This document shows positions 41,954 through 50,115 of a DNA stretch of 64,000 nt, piece after piece. A model generated the notes under the pieces. It was given only the letters and a program-made list of their open reading frames with translations, searched no databases and had not been told where the DNA came from. The translations under genes and the position numbers were made by a program. Source of the DNA: Paracoccaceae bacterium (GTDB taxonomy: Bacteria; Pseudomonadota; Alphaproteobacteria; Rhodobacterales; Rhodobacteraceae); assembly GCA_024227475.1 (NCBI GenBank), contig JAAEUI010000005.1, forward strand, positions 1-64,000. Reading direction: 5' to 3'. Numbering within the stretch: position 1 is the first letter of the stretch; each line of letters begins with the position of its first letter.

Positions 41954-42550
41954 TTACTCCCCCAAAACCCCCCTGATCACCGCCTTCGCATCCGCCCCGT
42001 CCCATTCCGCCTCGCCGGTCATCCGTGCAATCTCGTTCCCCTCGCGATCCAGTACCACCGACGTCGGTAGCCCGAACACCGACATCGCTGTCGCCAGCCG
42101 CTGCGTCGGGTCGCGCAGCACTGGCAGGTTGCTCACCCCGACCTTGTCAAAGAAAACTTCGATCATTTTCACCGGATTGCGCCCCGTGGCGATGGTCAGG
42201 ACCGCGAAATCCTCGCCTCCCATCTCGCGCTGCAACGCATCCAGCGCCGGCATCTCTTCCCGGCACGGCGCACACCATGTCGCCCAGAAATTCACCAGCA
42301 GGACTTTGCCGCGGTAAGCCGAGAAATCCGTCTCCTCACCGTCCTTGGTCAGAAACGTCTTGGTCACCGGTGCACGCGGGCGTTCATGAAACACCAGCTT
42401 TTTCATATCGCCCACCCTGAGCGCCTCCAACGCGCTCACGTCGACTCTTGGTGTATTTTGCCAGTTTGCAACCGGCCCCAGTGCCGCGTATAGGACAATC
42501 AGAAGAACAGTGATCAAACCCCCGACAAGGGCGATACGGCGCAGGGTCAT
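41954..42550 (-). CDS. TlpA-family thiol:disulfide oxidoreductase
   Basis: The product has 198 residues from the ATG at 42550; the frame extends upstream only as the antisense of argH. An N-terminal membrane anchor (about 6-25) holds a periplasmic thioredoxin fold with active site [13 protein letters not shown] and cis-Pro region GLPTSVV. It acts as a periplasmic thiol reductant, for example in cytochrome c or copper-site maturation. It is divergent from argH with 37 bases between starts, an order seen in many alphaproteobacteria. Confidence 0.92.
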   Translation of the reverse strand: MTLRRIALVGGLITVLLIVLYAALGPVANWQNTPRVDVSALEALRVGDMKKLVFHERPRAPVTKTFLTKDGEETDFSAYRGKVLLVNFWATWCAPCREEMPALDALQREMGGEDFAVLTIATGRNPVKMIEVFFDKVGVSNLPVLRDPTQRLATAMSVFGLPTSVVLDREGNEIARMTGEAEWDGADAKAVIRGVLGE

Positions 42551-42587
42551 AAAAGGCACTCCAAAACAGGACCACAAGGGCGAACCC

Positions 42588-43982
42588 ATGTCTGACGAAA
42601 AAACATCCAACGCAATGTGGGGCGGGCGGTTCGCTGCCGGTCCGGATGCCATTATGGAAGCGATCAACGCCTCCATCGGATTTGACAAACGGATGGCCCG
42701 ACAGGATATCGAAGGCTCCCGCGCCCACGCGGCGATGCTGGCCAAACAGGGCATCATCACTGATAGCGACGCACAGGCGATCCGTGAAGGCCTGCTCACG
42801 GTCTTGTCAGAGATCGAAAGCGGTGATTTCGAATTTTCCACCGCACTCGAAGACATCCACATGAATGTGGAATCCCGCTTAAAGGAGATCATCGGCGAAC
42901 CTGCTGGTCGCCTGCACACGGGCCGCTCGCGCAACGACCAGGTGGCGACGGATTTCAAACTCTGGGTGCGCGATCAGCTCGACGCTGCAATCTCGGGCCT
43001 GAACGCCCTGATTGATGTGCTCTTGGATCAGGCTGAGGCTGGCGCCGATCTGGTGATGCCCGGGTTCACCCATCTGCAAACCGCCCAGCCCGTGACCTGG
43101 GGCCACCACATGATGGCCTATGTGGAGATGTTCGCCCGGGACAAGAGCCGGATGAGCGACGCGCGGGTAAGGATGAACGAATGCCCGCTGGGGGCCGTGG
43201 CGCTGGCCGGCACGTCCTTCCCAATCGACCGTGAAATGACGGGGGCGAGCCTTGGCTTTGACCGCCCGTCGGCCAATTCGCTCGACGCTGTGTCTGACCG
43301 CGACTTCGCGCTGGAATTCCTGAGCGTCGCCTCGATCTGCGCCACCCACCTCAGCCGTTTCGCCGAGGAACTGGTGATCTGGTCCTCAGCCCAGTTCCGG
43401 TTTGTCACCCTGTCGGACCGGTTTTCCACTGGCTCCTCGATCATGCCGCAAAAGAAAAACCCTGATGCCGCCGAACTGATCCGGGCCAAGGTCGGCCGCA
43501 TCAACGGCTCGCTGGTCGGACTGCTGACGGTGATGAAGGGCCTGCCGCTGGCCTATTCCAAGGATATGCAGGAAGACAAGGAGCAGGTGTTTGACGCTGC
43601 CGACTCGCTGATGCTTGCGATGGCTGCGATGGAGGGAATGATCGCTGATATGGTGCCCAACAAAGCGTCGCTCGAATCCGCAGCAGCAAGCGGCTTTTCC
43701 ACTGCCACCGATCTGGCCGACTGGCTGGTGCGTGCGCTCGACATGCCGTTTCGCGACGCCCATCACGTCACCGGCGCGTTGGTGAAACTGGCGGAAGACG
43801 CAGGAATTGACCTGCCAGACCTGTCGCTGGAGCAATTGCAAAGCGTCTGCGCCGACATAAAACCGGAAGTTTACAAAATATTAGGGGTTTACAACTCTGT
43901 GGCGAGTAGAGCAAGTTACGGGGGAACAGCCCCGGCGCAGGTCCGTGCCCAGATCGCCCGATGGCGAAAGGAGACAGGCTGA
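42588..43982 (+). CDS. argH: Argininosuccinate lyase
   Basis: The enzyme has 464 residues and splits argininosuccinate into arginine and fumarate, the last step of arginine synthesis. The family signature [12 protein letters not shown] is intact; [12 protein letters not shown] and [10 protein letters not shown] are also conserved. The ATG at 42588 is chosen over an upstream ATG because [14 protein letters not shown] follows closely, as usual. The stop overlaps the lptM start. Confidence 0.97.
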   Translation: MSDEKTSNAMWGGRFAAGPDAIMEAINASIGFDKRMARQDIEGSRAHAAMLAKQGIITDSDAQAIREGLLTVLSEIESGDFEFSTALEDIHMNVESRLKEIIGEPAGRLHTGRSRNDQVATDFKLWVRDQLDAAISGLNALIDVLLDQAEAGADLVMPGFTHLQTAQPVTWGHHMMAYVEMFARDKSRMSDARVRMNECPLGAVALAGTSFPIDREMTGASLGFDRPSANSLDAVSDRDFALEFLSVASICATHLSRFAEELVIWSSAQFRFVTLSDRFSTGSSIMPQKKNPDAAELIRAKVGRINGSLVGLLTVMKGLPLAYSKDMQEDKEQVFDAADSLMLAMAAMEGMIADMVPNKASLESAAASGFSTATDLADWLVRALDMPFRDAHHVTGALVKLAEDAGIDLPDLSLEQLQSVCADIKPEVYKILGVYNSVASRASYGGTAPAQVRAQIARWRKETG

Positions 43983-44086
43983 TGCGGGGGTTACTAATAG
44001 TCATGCTGGCTTGCAGCAGCATCTTTGGCCTGAGCGGCTGTGGCATCAAAGGTGATCCGCTGCCGGTGGAGCAGCCTGACGAATAG
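43982..44086 (+). CDS. lptM: LptM-like small lipoprotein
   Basis: A lipoprotein of only 34 residues: [20 protein letters not shown] followed by GIKGDPLPVEQPDE. The lipobox is LSGC, and CGIKGDP matches the CGxKG start of LptM (YifL), an outer-membrane lipoprotein that helps LptD mature. The ATG overlaps the argH stop (TGATG). In many alphaproteobacteria this gene lies between argH and lysA; here lysA is 4.7 kb away. The C-terminal part is much shorter than in E. coli. Confidence 0.85.
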   Translation: MRGLLIVMLACSSIFGLSGCGIKGDPLPVEQPDE

Positions 44087-44134
44087 GAAACGGCATTAAG
44101 ATGCGCCAACGGGACTTGCCAAAGGAGCATCCAA

Positions 44135-44695
44135 ATGACCAGATTTTCCCGCAGACTGCTGATCACCGGCCTGATTGCCGCTGCCGCGGTATCCAACTTC
44201 CTGACGTTTTCCCCCGTCTTCGCCGAATCCGCCGTCCTGACGATCACCGGCAATGTCTCTAATCCCAACCGGGGTGGCTATGACGAGGCAACGGACAAGT
44301 TCTTCGGCTACACCGAGGTGGAATTTGACAAAGCCACCACCTTCAATTCCACCGAGCTGGAAAAACTGAAGATGGTTTCGGTTAAAGCCGATTTCCCGCA
44401 AGGCCGCAGCATTCACACCTATGAAGGGCCATCGCTGGCCGATGTGCTGGCCGCCGCCGGGGCGACCGGTGACAAGGTAACCGTACAGGCGCTGGACGGC
44501 TATGCGGTTGAAGCCCCGCTGGATGAAATGCTGGCCCAGGGTGCCATCGTTGCCCTGAAACGCGACGGCATCCCCTTTGCCATCGGCGACTTCGGCCCAA
44601 CTCAGATCGTCTTCCCGCGCGCCGAACGCGCCGACCTCAAGGACATGCCCGACGACCGTTGGGTCTGGTCGGTGTTTCATATCCGGGTAGAGTAG
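44135..44695 (+). CDS. Secreted molybdopterin-oxidoreductase-domain-like protein
   Basis: The product has 186 residues with a signal peptide (about 1-30; RFSRRLLITG is mildly twin-arginine-like). The remainder resembles the small sulfite-oxidase/YedY-fold proteins lacking most cofactor-binding parts: HTYEGPSLADVLAAAGA, VTVQALDGYAVEAP and FPRAERADLKDMPDDRWVWSVF. GGAG lies 8 bases upstream of the ATG. It is probably periplasmic; whether a cofactor is bound is unclear. Confidence 0.75.
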   Translation: MTRFSRRLLITGLIAAAAVSNFLTFSPVFAESAVLTITGNVSNPNRGGYDEATDKFFGYTEVEFDKATTFNSTELEKLKMVSVKADFPQGRSIHTYEGPSLADVLAAAGATGDKVTVQALDGYAVEAPLDEMLAQGAIVALKRDGIPFAIGDFGPTQIVFPRAERADLKDMPDDRWVWSVFHIRVE

Positions 44696-44705
44696 CTGGC
44701 CACTG

Positions 44706-45170
44706 TCAGCCGTCTGTGGCCGCAGTGGTTAGCCTGTCGAGTGCCGCCCGCATCTCGGTCACAGCCGGATGTTCTGCCGCAATTCCATGCTGGACCGCCG
44801 CGTCACGTGGGTCGGGAAACATCAACCAGGTCGCGCCGGCCGCATCCTCATAGGCCAGAACCCGAAGTGGCAGAGACAAGCCAATGGTCTGGCTCGACAA
44901 CAAGGCGTCTGCGCCGATCTTCGGGCTGCCGAACATAACCAGCGTCGTCGGCCTGAGGGAATTGCCCACCTGTGCCGACCCCTTAGAAAAATCTACAGTC
45001 GTAAAAACACGATACCCCGCGTCCTGTACAGCCTGCGTCAGACGCGCAACGGATTGATCGACTGAATGGCTGGTTCGAATGGAAATCGGGTCTGCACTGG
45101 CGGTTGCCGCCGTGACGCATAGCCCGACAACACCGGCAACCGCTGGATTTTTTCTGAATGTCTTCAACAT
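44706..45170 (-). CDS. Secreted DUF302 protein
   Basis: The product has 154 residues from the ATG at 45170 (AGAGG upstream). A signal peptide (about 1-26, ending ASA) precedes one DUF302 domain (SVDQSVARLTQAVQDAGYRVFTTVDFS, PTTLVMFGSPKIGADALL, LPLRVLAYEDAAGATWLMF; each quoted in part). It is convergent with the previous gene, 10 bases apart. DUF302 proteins are periplasmic or cytoplasmic with no agreed function. Confidence 0.85.
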   Translation of the reverse strand: MLKTFRKNPAVAGVVGLCVTAATASADPISIRTSHSVDQSVARLTQAVQDAGYRVFTTVDFSKGSAQVGNSLRPTTLVMFGSPKIGADALLSSQTIGLSLPLRVLAYEDAAGATWLMFPDPRDAAVQHGIAAEHPAVTEMRAALDRLTTAATDG

Positions 45171-45276
45171 GATTGGCACCTCTTAGTTTGCGTTGGCTTC
45201 AATGCTACCCAAGCCCGTCTGATTGTGCTTGAGTGAAATCAGAGGATTATTGGAGGACTTGGGGGGTGGCCTAAAT

Positions 45277-46800
45277 ATGCAGGAGACAGGCCCGCAGACA
45301 TTCCAGTTTGGCGATTTCGTGCTGGACAAACGCCGGTTCGAATTGCGTCACCATGACGAGATACTGCCGGTGGAGCCGCAAACCCTTGGGCTCATTATTT
45401 ACCTTGTGGAACACCGGGGCCGGGTTGTCAGCCGTGACGAACTGCAAACCGCGATCTGGGGGGGGCGCGTAATTTCGGACTGGGCAATATCAGCAGCAAT
45501 CAAATCCGCCCGGCAAGCCTTACAGGACACCGGGCGCACCAAACGAATTATCCGCACGATACATGGCCGGGGATTTCGGTTCATTGCACCCGTATCCCGA
45601 TCAACTCCGGTGACTGGTCGGACCCTGGCTCAAAAAACGCTGCTAGTGCTGCCGTTTCGAAACCTGAGTGGAGAGGCATCACAAGACTATCTAGCGCTTG
45701 GAATGACTGACGATCTGATCACAGATCTATCACAACTCAGCAGTCTGACCGTGGCCTCCAGACATGTCTCCGCCCGGGTGTCGCCAGGTGGCACCGTTCC
45801 CGATGATCTGGCGACAGCACTGAAGCTTTCTCATTTTCTGGAAGGATCGGTGCGCCGACACGACGATGATCTGCGGGTCAATGTTCAACTCGTGGATGCC
45901 CGTACTGGTGTTCAGGTCTGGGCAAACCGGTTCGAAAGCTCCGGGGGCAATTTTTTCTCGATTCAAAACAAGATATCTGCTGAAACCGTCAAGGCGCTGA
46001 ACCTGCATCTTGCCCCAAATCCGAGCCTGCGCGGAACCGCCGACCCGCATGCCTATGACCTCTGCCTTCGGGGTCGCGCGGTCTATTTTCAATATTCTCC
46101 CCCCGCCATGGCGCAGGCGCTTGAGTTCTTTGAGGCAGCAACTGAAAAAGACCCGGGTTTTGCCGAGGCCTATGCCTATCAGTCCTATTGCCGAACCGCC
46201 CTGCATGTCTTCAACCGCCCCGGATCGGATAGCACCCTTAACCCGGCGATCAAGCTGGCTGAAAAGGCGATTGCCCTGAATGATCGGTCCGCGCTTGCGC
46301 ACACCCGGCTCGGCTGGGCTCTGGGCTATGTCAACCAACCTGAGCGGGCAGTGGCGAGTTTTGAAACCGCTCTGGCCTGCGAACCGGGCAACGCCGAAGC
46401 CTATCAGGCTTACGGAGAAACCCTCAACCGCCTGGGCCAGCCCCAGGCCGGACTGCAACAGCTCGAGCAGGCTTTTGCGTTAGAACAGTTCGCTCCGCCA
46501 AGTTGGGATTTCTGCAAAGGCCATTCACTCGTTTTGCTACAACGATGGAATGAAGCAATCGACTGTCTCCAGGACGTGGTTGACCGGGTGCCGCAGTTCA
46601 TTCCTGCCCAAGTCCAGCTTGCGCGCCTTTATGCTGAAACCGGCGAGATCACCAAAGCGCGGGAAACGGTGGCCAACATTGCCCACTACGCCCCAAACTA
46701 CCGGCTTGATAATGCTCAGCGCATGTTCCCCTATCCACAGCAAGCAGAAAGGAAGCGCCTGCAAAACGCTCTGTTAGCCGCTGGAATGAATTCCCAATGA
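45277..46800 (+). CDS. CadC/ToxR-type winged-helix regulator with TolB-like and TPR domains, no membrane helix
   Basis: The protein has 507 residues. The N-terminal OmpR-type DNA-binding domain (about 8-102) shows FGDFVLDKRRFELR, VSRDELQTAIWGG and IRTIHGRGFRFIAPV. A segment LVLPFRNLSGEASQDYLALG belongs to the TolB-like/adenylate-cyclase-associated domain. Tetratricopeptide repeats fill the C-terminus. No membrane segment joins them, so it is probably a soluble one-component regulator. It is divergent from the DUF302 gene (106 bases between the starts), which may be its target. The start at 45277 was chosen at the domain boundary. Confidence 0.82.
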   Translation: MQETGPQTFQFGDFVLDKRRFELRHHDEILPVEPQTLGLIIYLVEHRGRVVSRDELQTAIWGGRVISDWAISAAIKSARQALQDTGRTKRIIRTIHGRGFRFIAPVSRSTPVTGRTLAQKTLLVLPFRNLSGEASQDYLALGMTDDLITDLSQLSSLTVASRHVSARVSPGGTVPDDLATALKLSHFLEGSVRRHDDDLRVNVQLVDARTGVQVWANRFESSGGNFFSIQNKISAETVKALNLHLAPNPSLRGTADPHAYDLCLRGRAVYFQYSPPAMAQALEFFEAATEKDPGFAEAYAYQSYCRTALHVFNRPGSDSTLNPAIKLAEKAIALNDRSALAHTRLGWALGYVNQPERAVASFETALACEPGNAEAYQAYGETLNRLGQPQAGLQQLEQAFALEQFAPPSWDFCKGHSLVLLQRWNEAIDCLQDVVDRVPQFIPAQVQLARLYAETGEITKARETVANIAHYAPNYRLDNAQRMFPYPQQAERKRLQNALLAAGMNSQ

Positions 46801-46900
46801 GAGTCGGGGCACCCGAGCCCAATTGAAAAGGGACAGTAAAAACCTCTGGGGTTCTCCGGCACCTGCCTCTAACATGGAGGCTAAACTTCGGGGGAAGGTA

Positions 46901-47596
46901 ATGACACAGCGTGATTGGGCGAAAGAAGCGCCCGACAGAGTCCTGAATTTCTGGTTTTCTGACACCGGTCATGGCGACGCCCCCGAAACCCACCGTGAAT
47001 TCTGGCAATGGCGGATGACTGGTCAGGCGGATGAGATCATCTGCCGGGACTTTGCCGATCTCACTCATGCGGCGGTACGGGGAGGACTCGATCACTGGGC
47101 CGAAACACCCTATGGACGACTGGCACTGATCATCGCGCGCGATCAGTTCCCGCGCTCGGTCTGGCGCGACACGCCGCAAGCCTTTGCTCAGGACCCAGGC
47201 ACCAACCGGCTGATCCGGGAGGCGCTGGCAAACGGCCATTACGACGCGCTGAAACAAGCTTGGGAAAAACAGTTCTGCATCATCGCCATCACCCATTGCG
47301 AGGGGCCGGACCATCTGGAACGGATGAATCTGGCTGTCGATCTGGGCTTCAGGCTGGCCGATGAGGTCCCGGAAAATATGCGCGTTTTCTATCAACTGGC
47401 TATCGATCAGGCCATGCTGGTACGCGACGTCATCGCCCGCTTTGGCCGCCACCCGCACCGCAACGCGGTGCTGGGGCGGATGGACACGACGAACGAAGTG
47501 GAATACCTGGCAGCTGGTCAATTCCCCCACCAGCGGGATTTCCCGCAAACGCAGGAGGAGATTGAAGCGCTGCTGAGGAAACGCGGGATTATCTAA
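46901..47596 (+). CDS. DUF924 family protein
   Basis: The product has 231 residues; the ATG at 46901 has GGGGAAGG upstream, while an earlier ATG at 46823 would add 26 unrelated residues. It is typical of DUF924: VLNFWFSD, LALIIARDQFPRSVWRDTP, ALAFAQDP-like QAFAQDP and FLPFEHSE-region equivalent EKQFCIIAITHCE, which is unusual and lacks the common FYMPFEH form. The fold is TPR-like; the function is unknown. Confidence 0.85.
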   Translation: MTQRDWAKEAPDRVLNFWFSDTGHGDAPETHREFWQWRMTGQADEIICRDFADLTHAAVRGGLDHWAETPYGRLALIIARDQFPRSVWRDTPQAFAQDPGTNRLIREALANGHYDALKQAWEKQFCIIAITHCEGPDHLERMNLAVDLGFRLADEVPENMRVFYQLAIDQAMLVRDVIARFGRHPHRNAVLGRMDTTNEVEYLAAGQFPHQRDFPQTQEEIEALLRKRGII

Positions 47597-47680
47597 GCAA
47601 CCGGTGCTTTCCAATTGCTGGCAATGATCTCATGTTTTAAAATTGCTCATACCAAAAACAGAATTAGCAGGCCAAAACCG

Positions 47681-48415
47681 GTGACGTTTCACCCAGATAT
47701 CTTTGTCAGATACCTGCTGGCACCTCTGTTAATAGCACAGGGCCTGTACGTGCGCTCCAAAGCATTGGAATTGTCCGAGCCAGACGGCCCACGTAAAGGC
47801 ACCGCCGGGGCGGGTCGGGACCTGCGGCTGTTGATTATCGGGGATTCCGCTGCTGCAGGTGTCGGGGCACAAACTCAGCAGCAGGCGCTCAGCGGACAGC
47901 TTGTATCGCATCTGAAATCCGATTTCCGCGTGCACTGGCAGCTGTTGGCAAAGACGGGTCGAACAACTGCCGACATGCTCGAATTTCTTCAAACCACTGG
48001 ACCAGAAAGGTTCGACGTGGTCGTCACCGTGCTCGGGGTAAACGACGTGACTCGTGGTGTCCGCCGCAATAAATGGCTGGCGCAACAGGCAAGGCTGCTG
48101 AACCTGTTGGGCACCAAATACAGCGACCCACTTGTTTTCATGTCCGGCGTTCCACCCATGAGGCACTTCCCGGCGCTGCCAAATCCGCTGCGCTGGGTTT
48201 TGGGATGTCAGGCCCATCGGTTTGATCTGGCCCTGGAGGCGATGATCGCGGAAAAACCGGGTTGTGAATACGTGCCCATGAGGCTTGCACCGGATGCGGC
48301 TGCAATGGCATGGGATGGCTACCACCCCGGACCGTTGGGGTATCAACAATGGAGCAGGGTCATCGCGAAGCGGATTATGGCTGGGTTGTCGGTTTCCCCG
48401 CCAGGCCGGGTCTGA
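47681..48415 (+). CDS. SGNH/GDSL-type hydrolase
   Basis: The product has about 244 residues from a GTG at 47681 (weak AGCAGG upstream); the frame is open to 47615 and an ATG at 47624 is an alternative. Block I is LLIIGDSAAAGVG with the catalytic Ser, block III VTVLGVNDVTRG, and block V DGYHPGPLGYQQW with catalytic Asp and His. Such enzymes are esterases or lipases. An N-terminal hydrophobic segment could be an anchor. Confidence 0.82.
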   Translation: MTFHPDIFVRYLLAPLLIAQGLYVRSKALELSEPDGPRKGTAGAGRDLRLLIIGDSAAAGVGAQTQQQALSGQLVSHLKSDFRVHWQLLAKTGRTTADMLEFLQTTGPERFDVVVTVLGVNDVTRGVRRNKWLAQQARLLNLLGTKYSDPLVFMSGVPPMRHFPALPNPLRWVLGCQAHRFDLALEAMIAEKPGCEYVPMRLAPDAAAMAWDGYHPGPLGYQQWSRVIAKRIMAGLSVSPPGRV

Positions 48416-48487
48416 CCTCACAACCCTTCCCCGACCGTCATTTTTCCCTTAAACCTCGCCTGACAAAGAACTTTCAGGAGCCCGCCA

Positions 48488-48808
48488 GTGTCCGTCCTTC
48501 GCATGATCTACCTGGCCTGTGCCGTCGCCGGAACCATCCTGCCGATGTGGCATATCCTGGCTTGGTTTGCCGAAAACGACACTGGCATCGCAGGCATGAT
48601 CGCCGCCTGGAAAGCCAACGCTGCGACCACCGGCCTGCTGTGGGACCTGACCATCACCGCCATAGCCCTGATCGTCTGGATTGTCGCCGAGGTTTACGTG
48701 CGCCGGGATTACTGGGTCGCGCTGATCTGTATTCCGCTGATTTTCCTTGTTGGCGTCTCCTGTGCCTTTCCGCTATATCTCTTTCTCCGAGCCCGCCCTG
48801 TGAAGTAG
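48488..48808 (+). CDS. DUF2834 membrane protein
   Basis: The product has 106 residues with three membrane helices (about 5-27, 48-68, 76-98). GTG start at 48488 with AGGAG upstream. The order WHILAWFAENDTG, WDLTITAIALIVWIVAE and the terminal FPLYLFLRAR match the DUF2834 family. It ends 6 bases before lysA. Function unknown. Confidence 0.85.
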   Translation: MSVLRMIYLACAVAGTILPMWHILAWFAENDTGIAGMIAAWKANAATTGLLWDLTITAIALIVWIVAEVYVRRDYWVALICIPLIFLVGVSCAFPLYLFLRARPVK

Positions 48809-48814
48809 ATATCC

Positions 48815-50086
48815 ATGGACCATTTCCTCTACCGCAACGGTGTCCTGCATGCCGAGGACGTCGCCCTGCCCGAGATTGCCGCGGCAGTGGGCACGCCGTT
48901 CTACGTGTATTCCAGTGCCACGCTCGTGCGGCATTTCCGGGTGTTTGACGAAGCGTTGGCAGGTATGGAACATCTGGTCTGCTATGCCATGAAGGCCAAT
49001 TCCAACCTCGCGGTCCTGAAGCTGCTGGCCGATCAGGGTGCGGGGATGGATGTTGTGTCGGGAGGAGAGTATCTAAGGGCCAAAGCTGTCGGCGTTCCCG
49101 GCAACAAAATCGTGTTCTCCGGCGTTGGCAAAACCCGCGGAGAAATGGAGCTGGTGCTCAAGGGCGGCATTCGCCAGTTCAACGTTGAAAGCGAGCCGGA
49201 ATTGTATCTGCTTTCAAAAGTTGCGTCAGAGCTTGGCGCCACGGCACCGATCACCGTGCGCGTCAACCCGGACGTCGATGCCAAAACCCACGAGAAAATA
49301 GCCACCGGCAAATCAGAGAACAAATTCGGCATCCCGATCACACGCGCCCGCGCTGTTTATGCCGAAGCGGCTGCGTTGCCCGGGATCGAGGTGGTCGGCA
49401 TTGATGTGCACATCGGCTCGCAACTCACCGATCTGGCACCTTACCGGGCCGCGTTTGAAAAAGTTGCTGAACTGACCCACCTGCTGCGGCAGGATGGCCA
49501 CAACATCCAACGGTTGGACCTGGGCGGGGGGCTTGGAATTCAGTACGAACGCTCTAACGAAGCCCCGCCTTTGCCCGTCGAATACAGCCAAGTGGTACGC
49601 GAAACCGTCGGCGATCTGGGCTGAGAGATCGAAATCGAACCCGGTCGTTTGATCGCCGGAAACGCCGGCTTGATGGTTTCTTCAGTGGTCTACCGAAAAA
49701 ACGGCGAGGATCGGGATTTTCTGATTGTGGACGGGGCGATGAACGATCTTGTCCGTCCGGCAATGTATGAAGCACATCATGATATCATCCCAGTAGCGGA
49801 GCCCGCCCTGGGCGCAGAGCAAAGTCCGGTCGACATCGTCGGCCCGGTCTGCGAATCCGGCGATACATTCGCCAAACAACGCCAGATGCCACATCTAAGG
49901 GACGGTGACATGATCGTCTTCCGCTCCGCCGGGGCCTATGGTGCAGTGATGTCATCAGAATACAACAGCCGCCCCCTGATCCCCGAAGTTCTGGTGCAGA
50001 GCGATCAATTTGCTGTCATTCGGGAACGCCCGACATTTGACGAAATGCTAAATCGCGATAAGCTACCGAAGTGGCTGCAGGACTGA
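48815..50086 (+). pseudogene. lysA: Diaminopimelate decarboxylase, interrupted by an in-frame TGA
   Basis: The frame encodes a complete LysA but for one stop codon, TGA at 49622-49624 (codon 270 of 424). Before it are the PLP lysine (Lys60, CYAMKANSN), GVGKTRGEMELVL and HIGSQLTDLAPY. After it, in the same frame, are EIEIEPGRLIAGNAG and the catalytic CESGD. The usual residue at the stop would be close to LG-C-EIEIEPGR, so a TGC/TGT-to-TGA change is likely. The truncated product would lack the substrate-binding half. LysA makes L-lysine from meso-diaminopimelate and is normally essential without external lysine, so a sequencing error is also possible. Confidence 0.85.
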
Positions 50087-50115
50087 CCCCGCAGCCAAAA
50101 CCAGCGAAAGGCGCG

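Noticed and set aside
49615-49670. TGA in lysA as a selenocysteine codon, with a GCCGG/CCGGC hairpin 30 bases downstream
   Set aside because: LysA enzymes are not known as selenoproteins, the hairpin is too far and lacks typical bacterial SECIS features; mutation or error is simpler.
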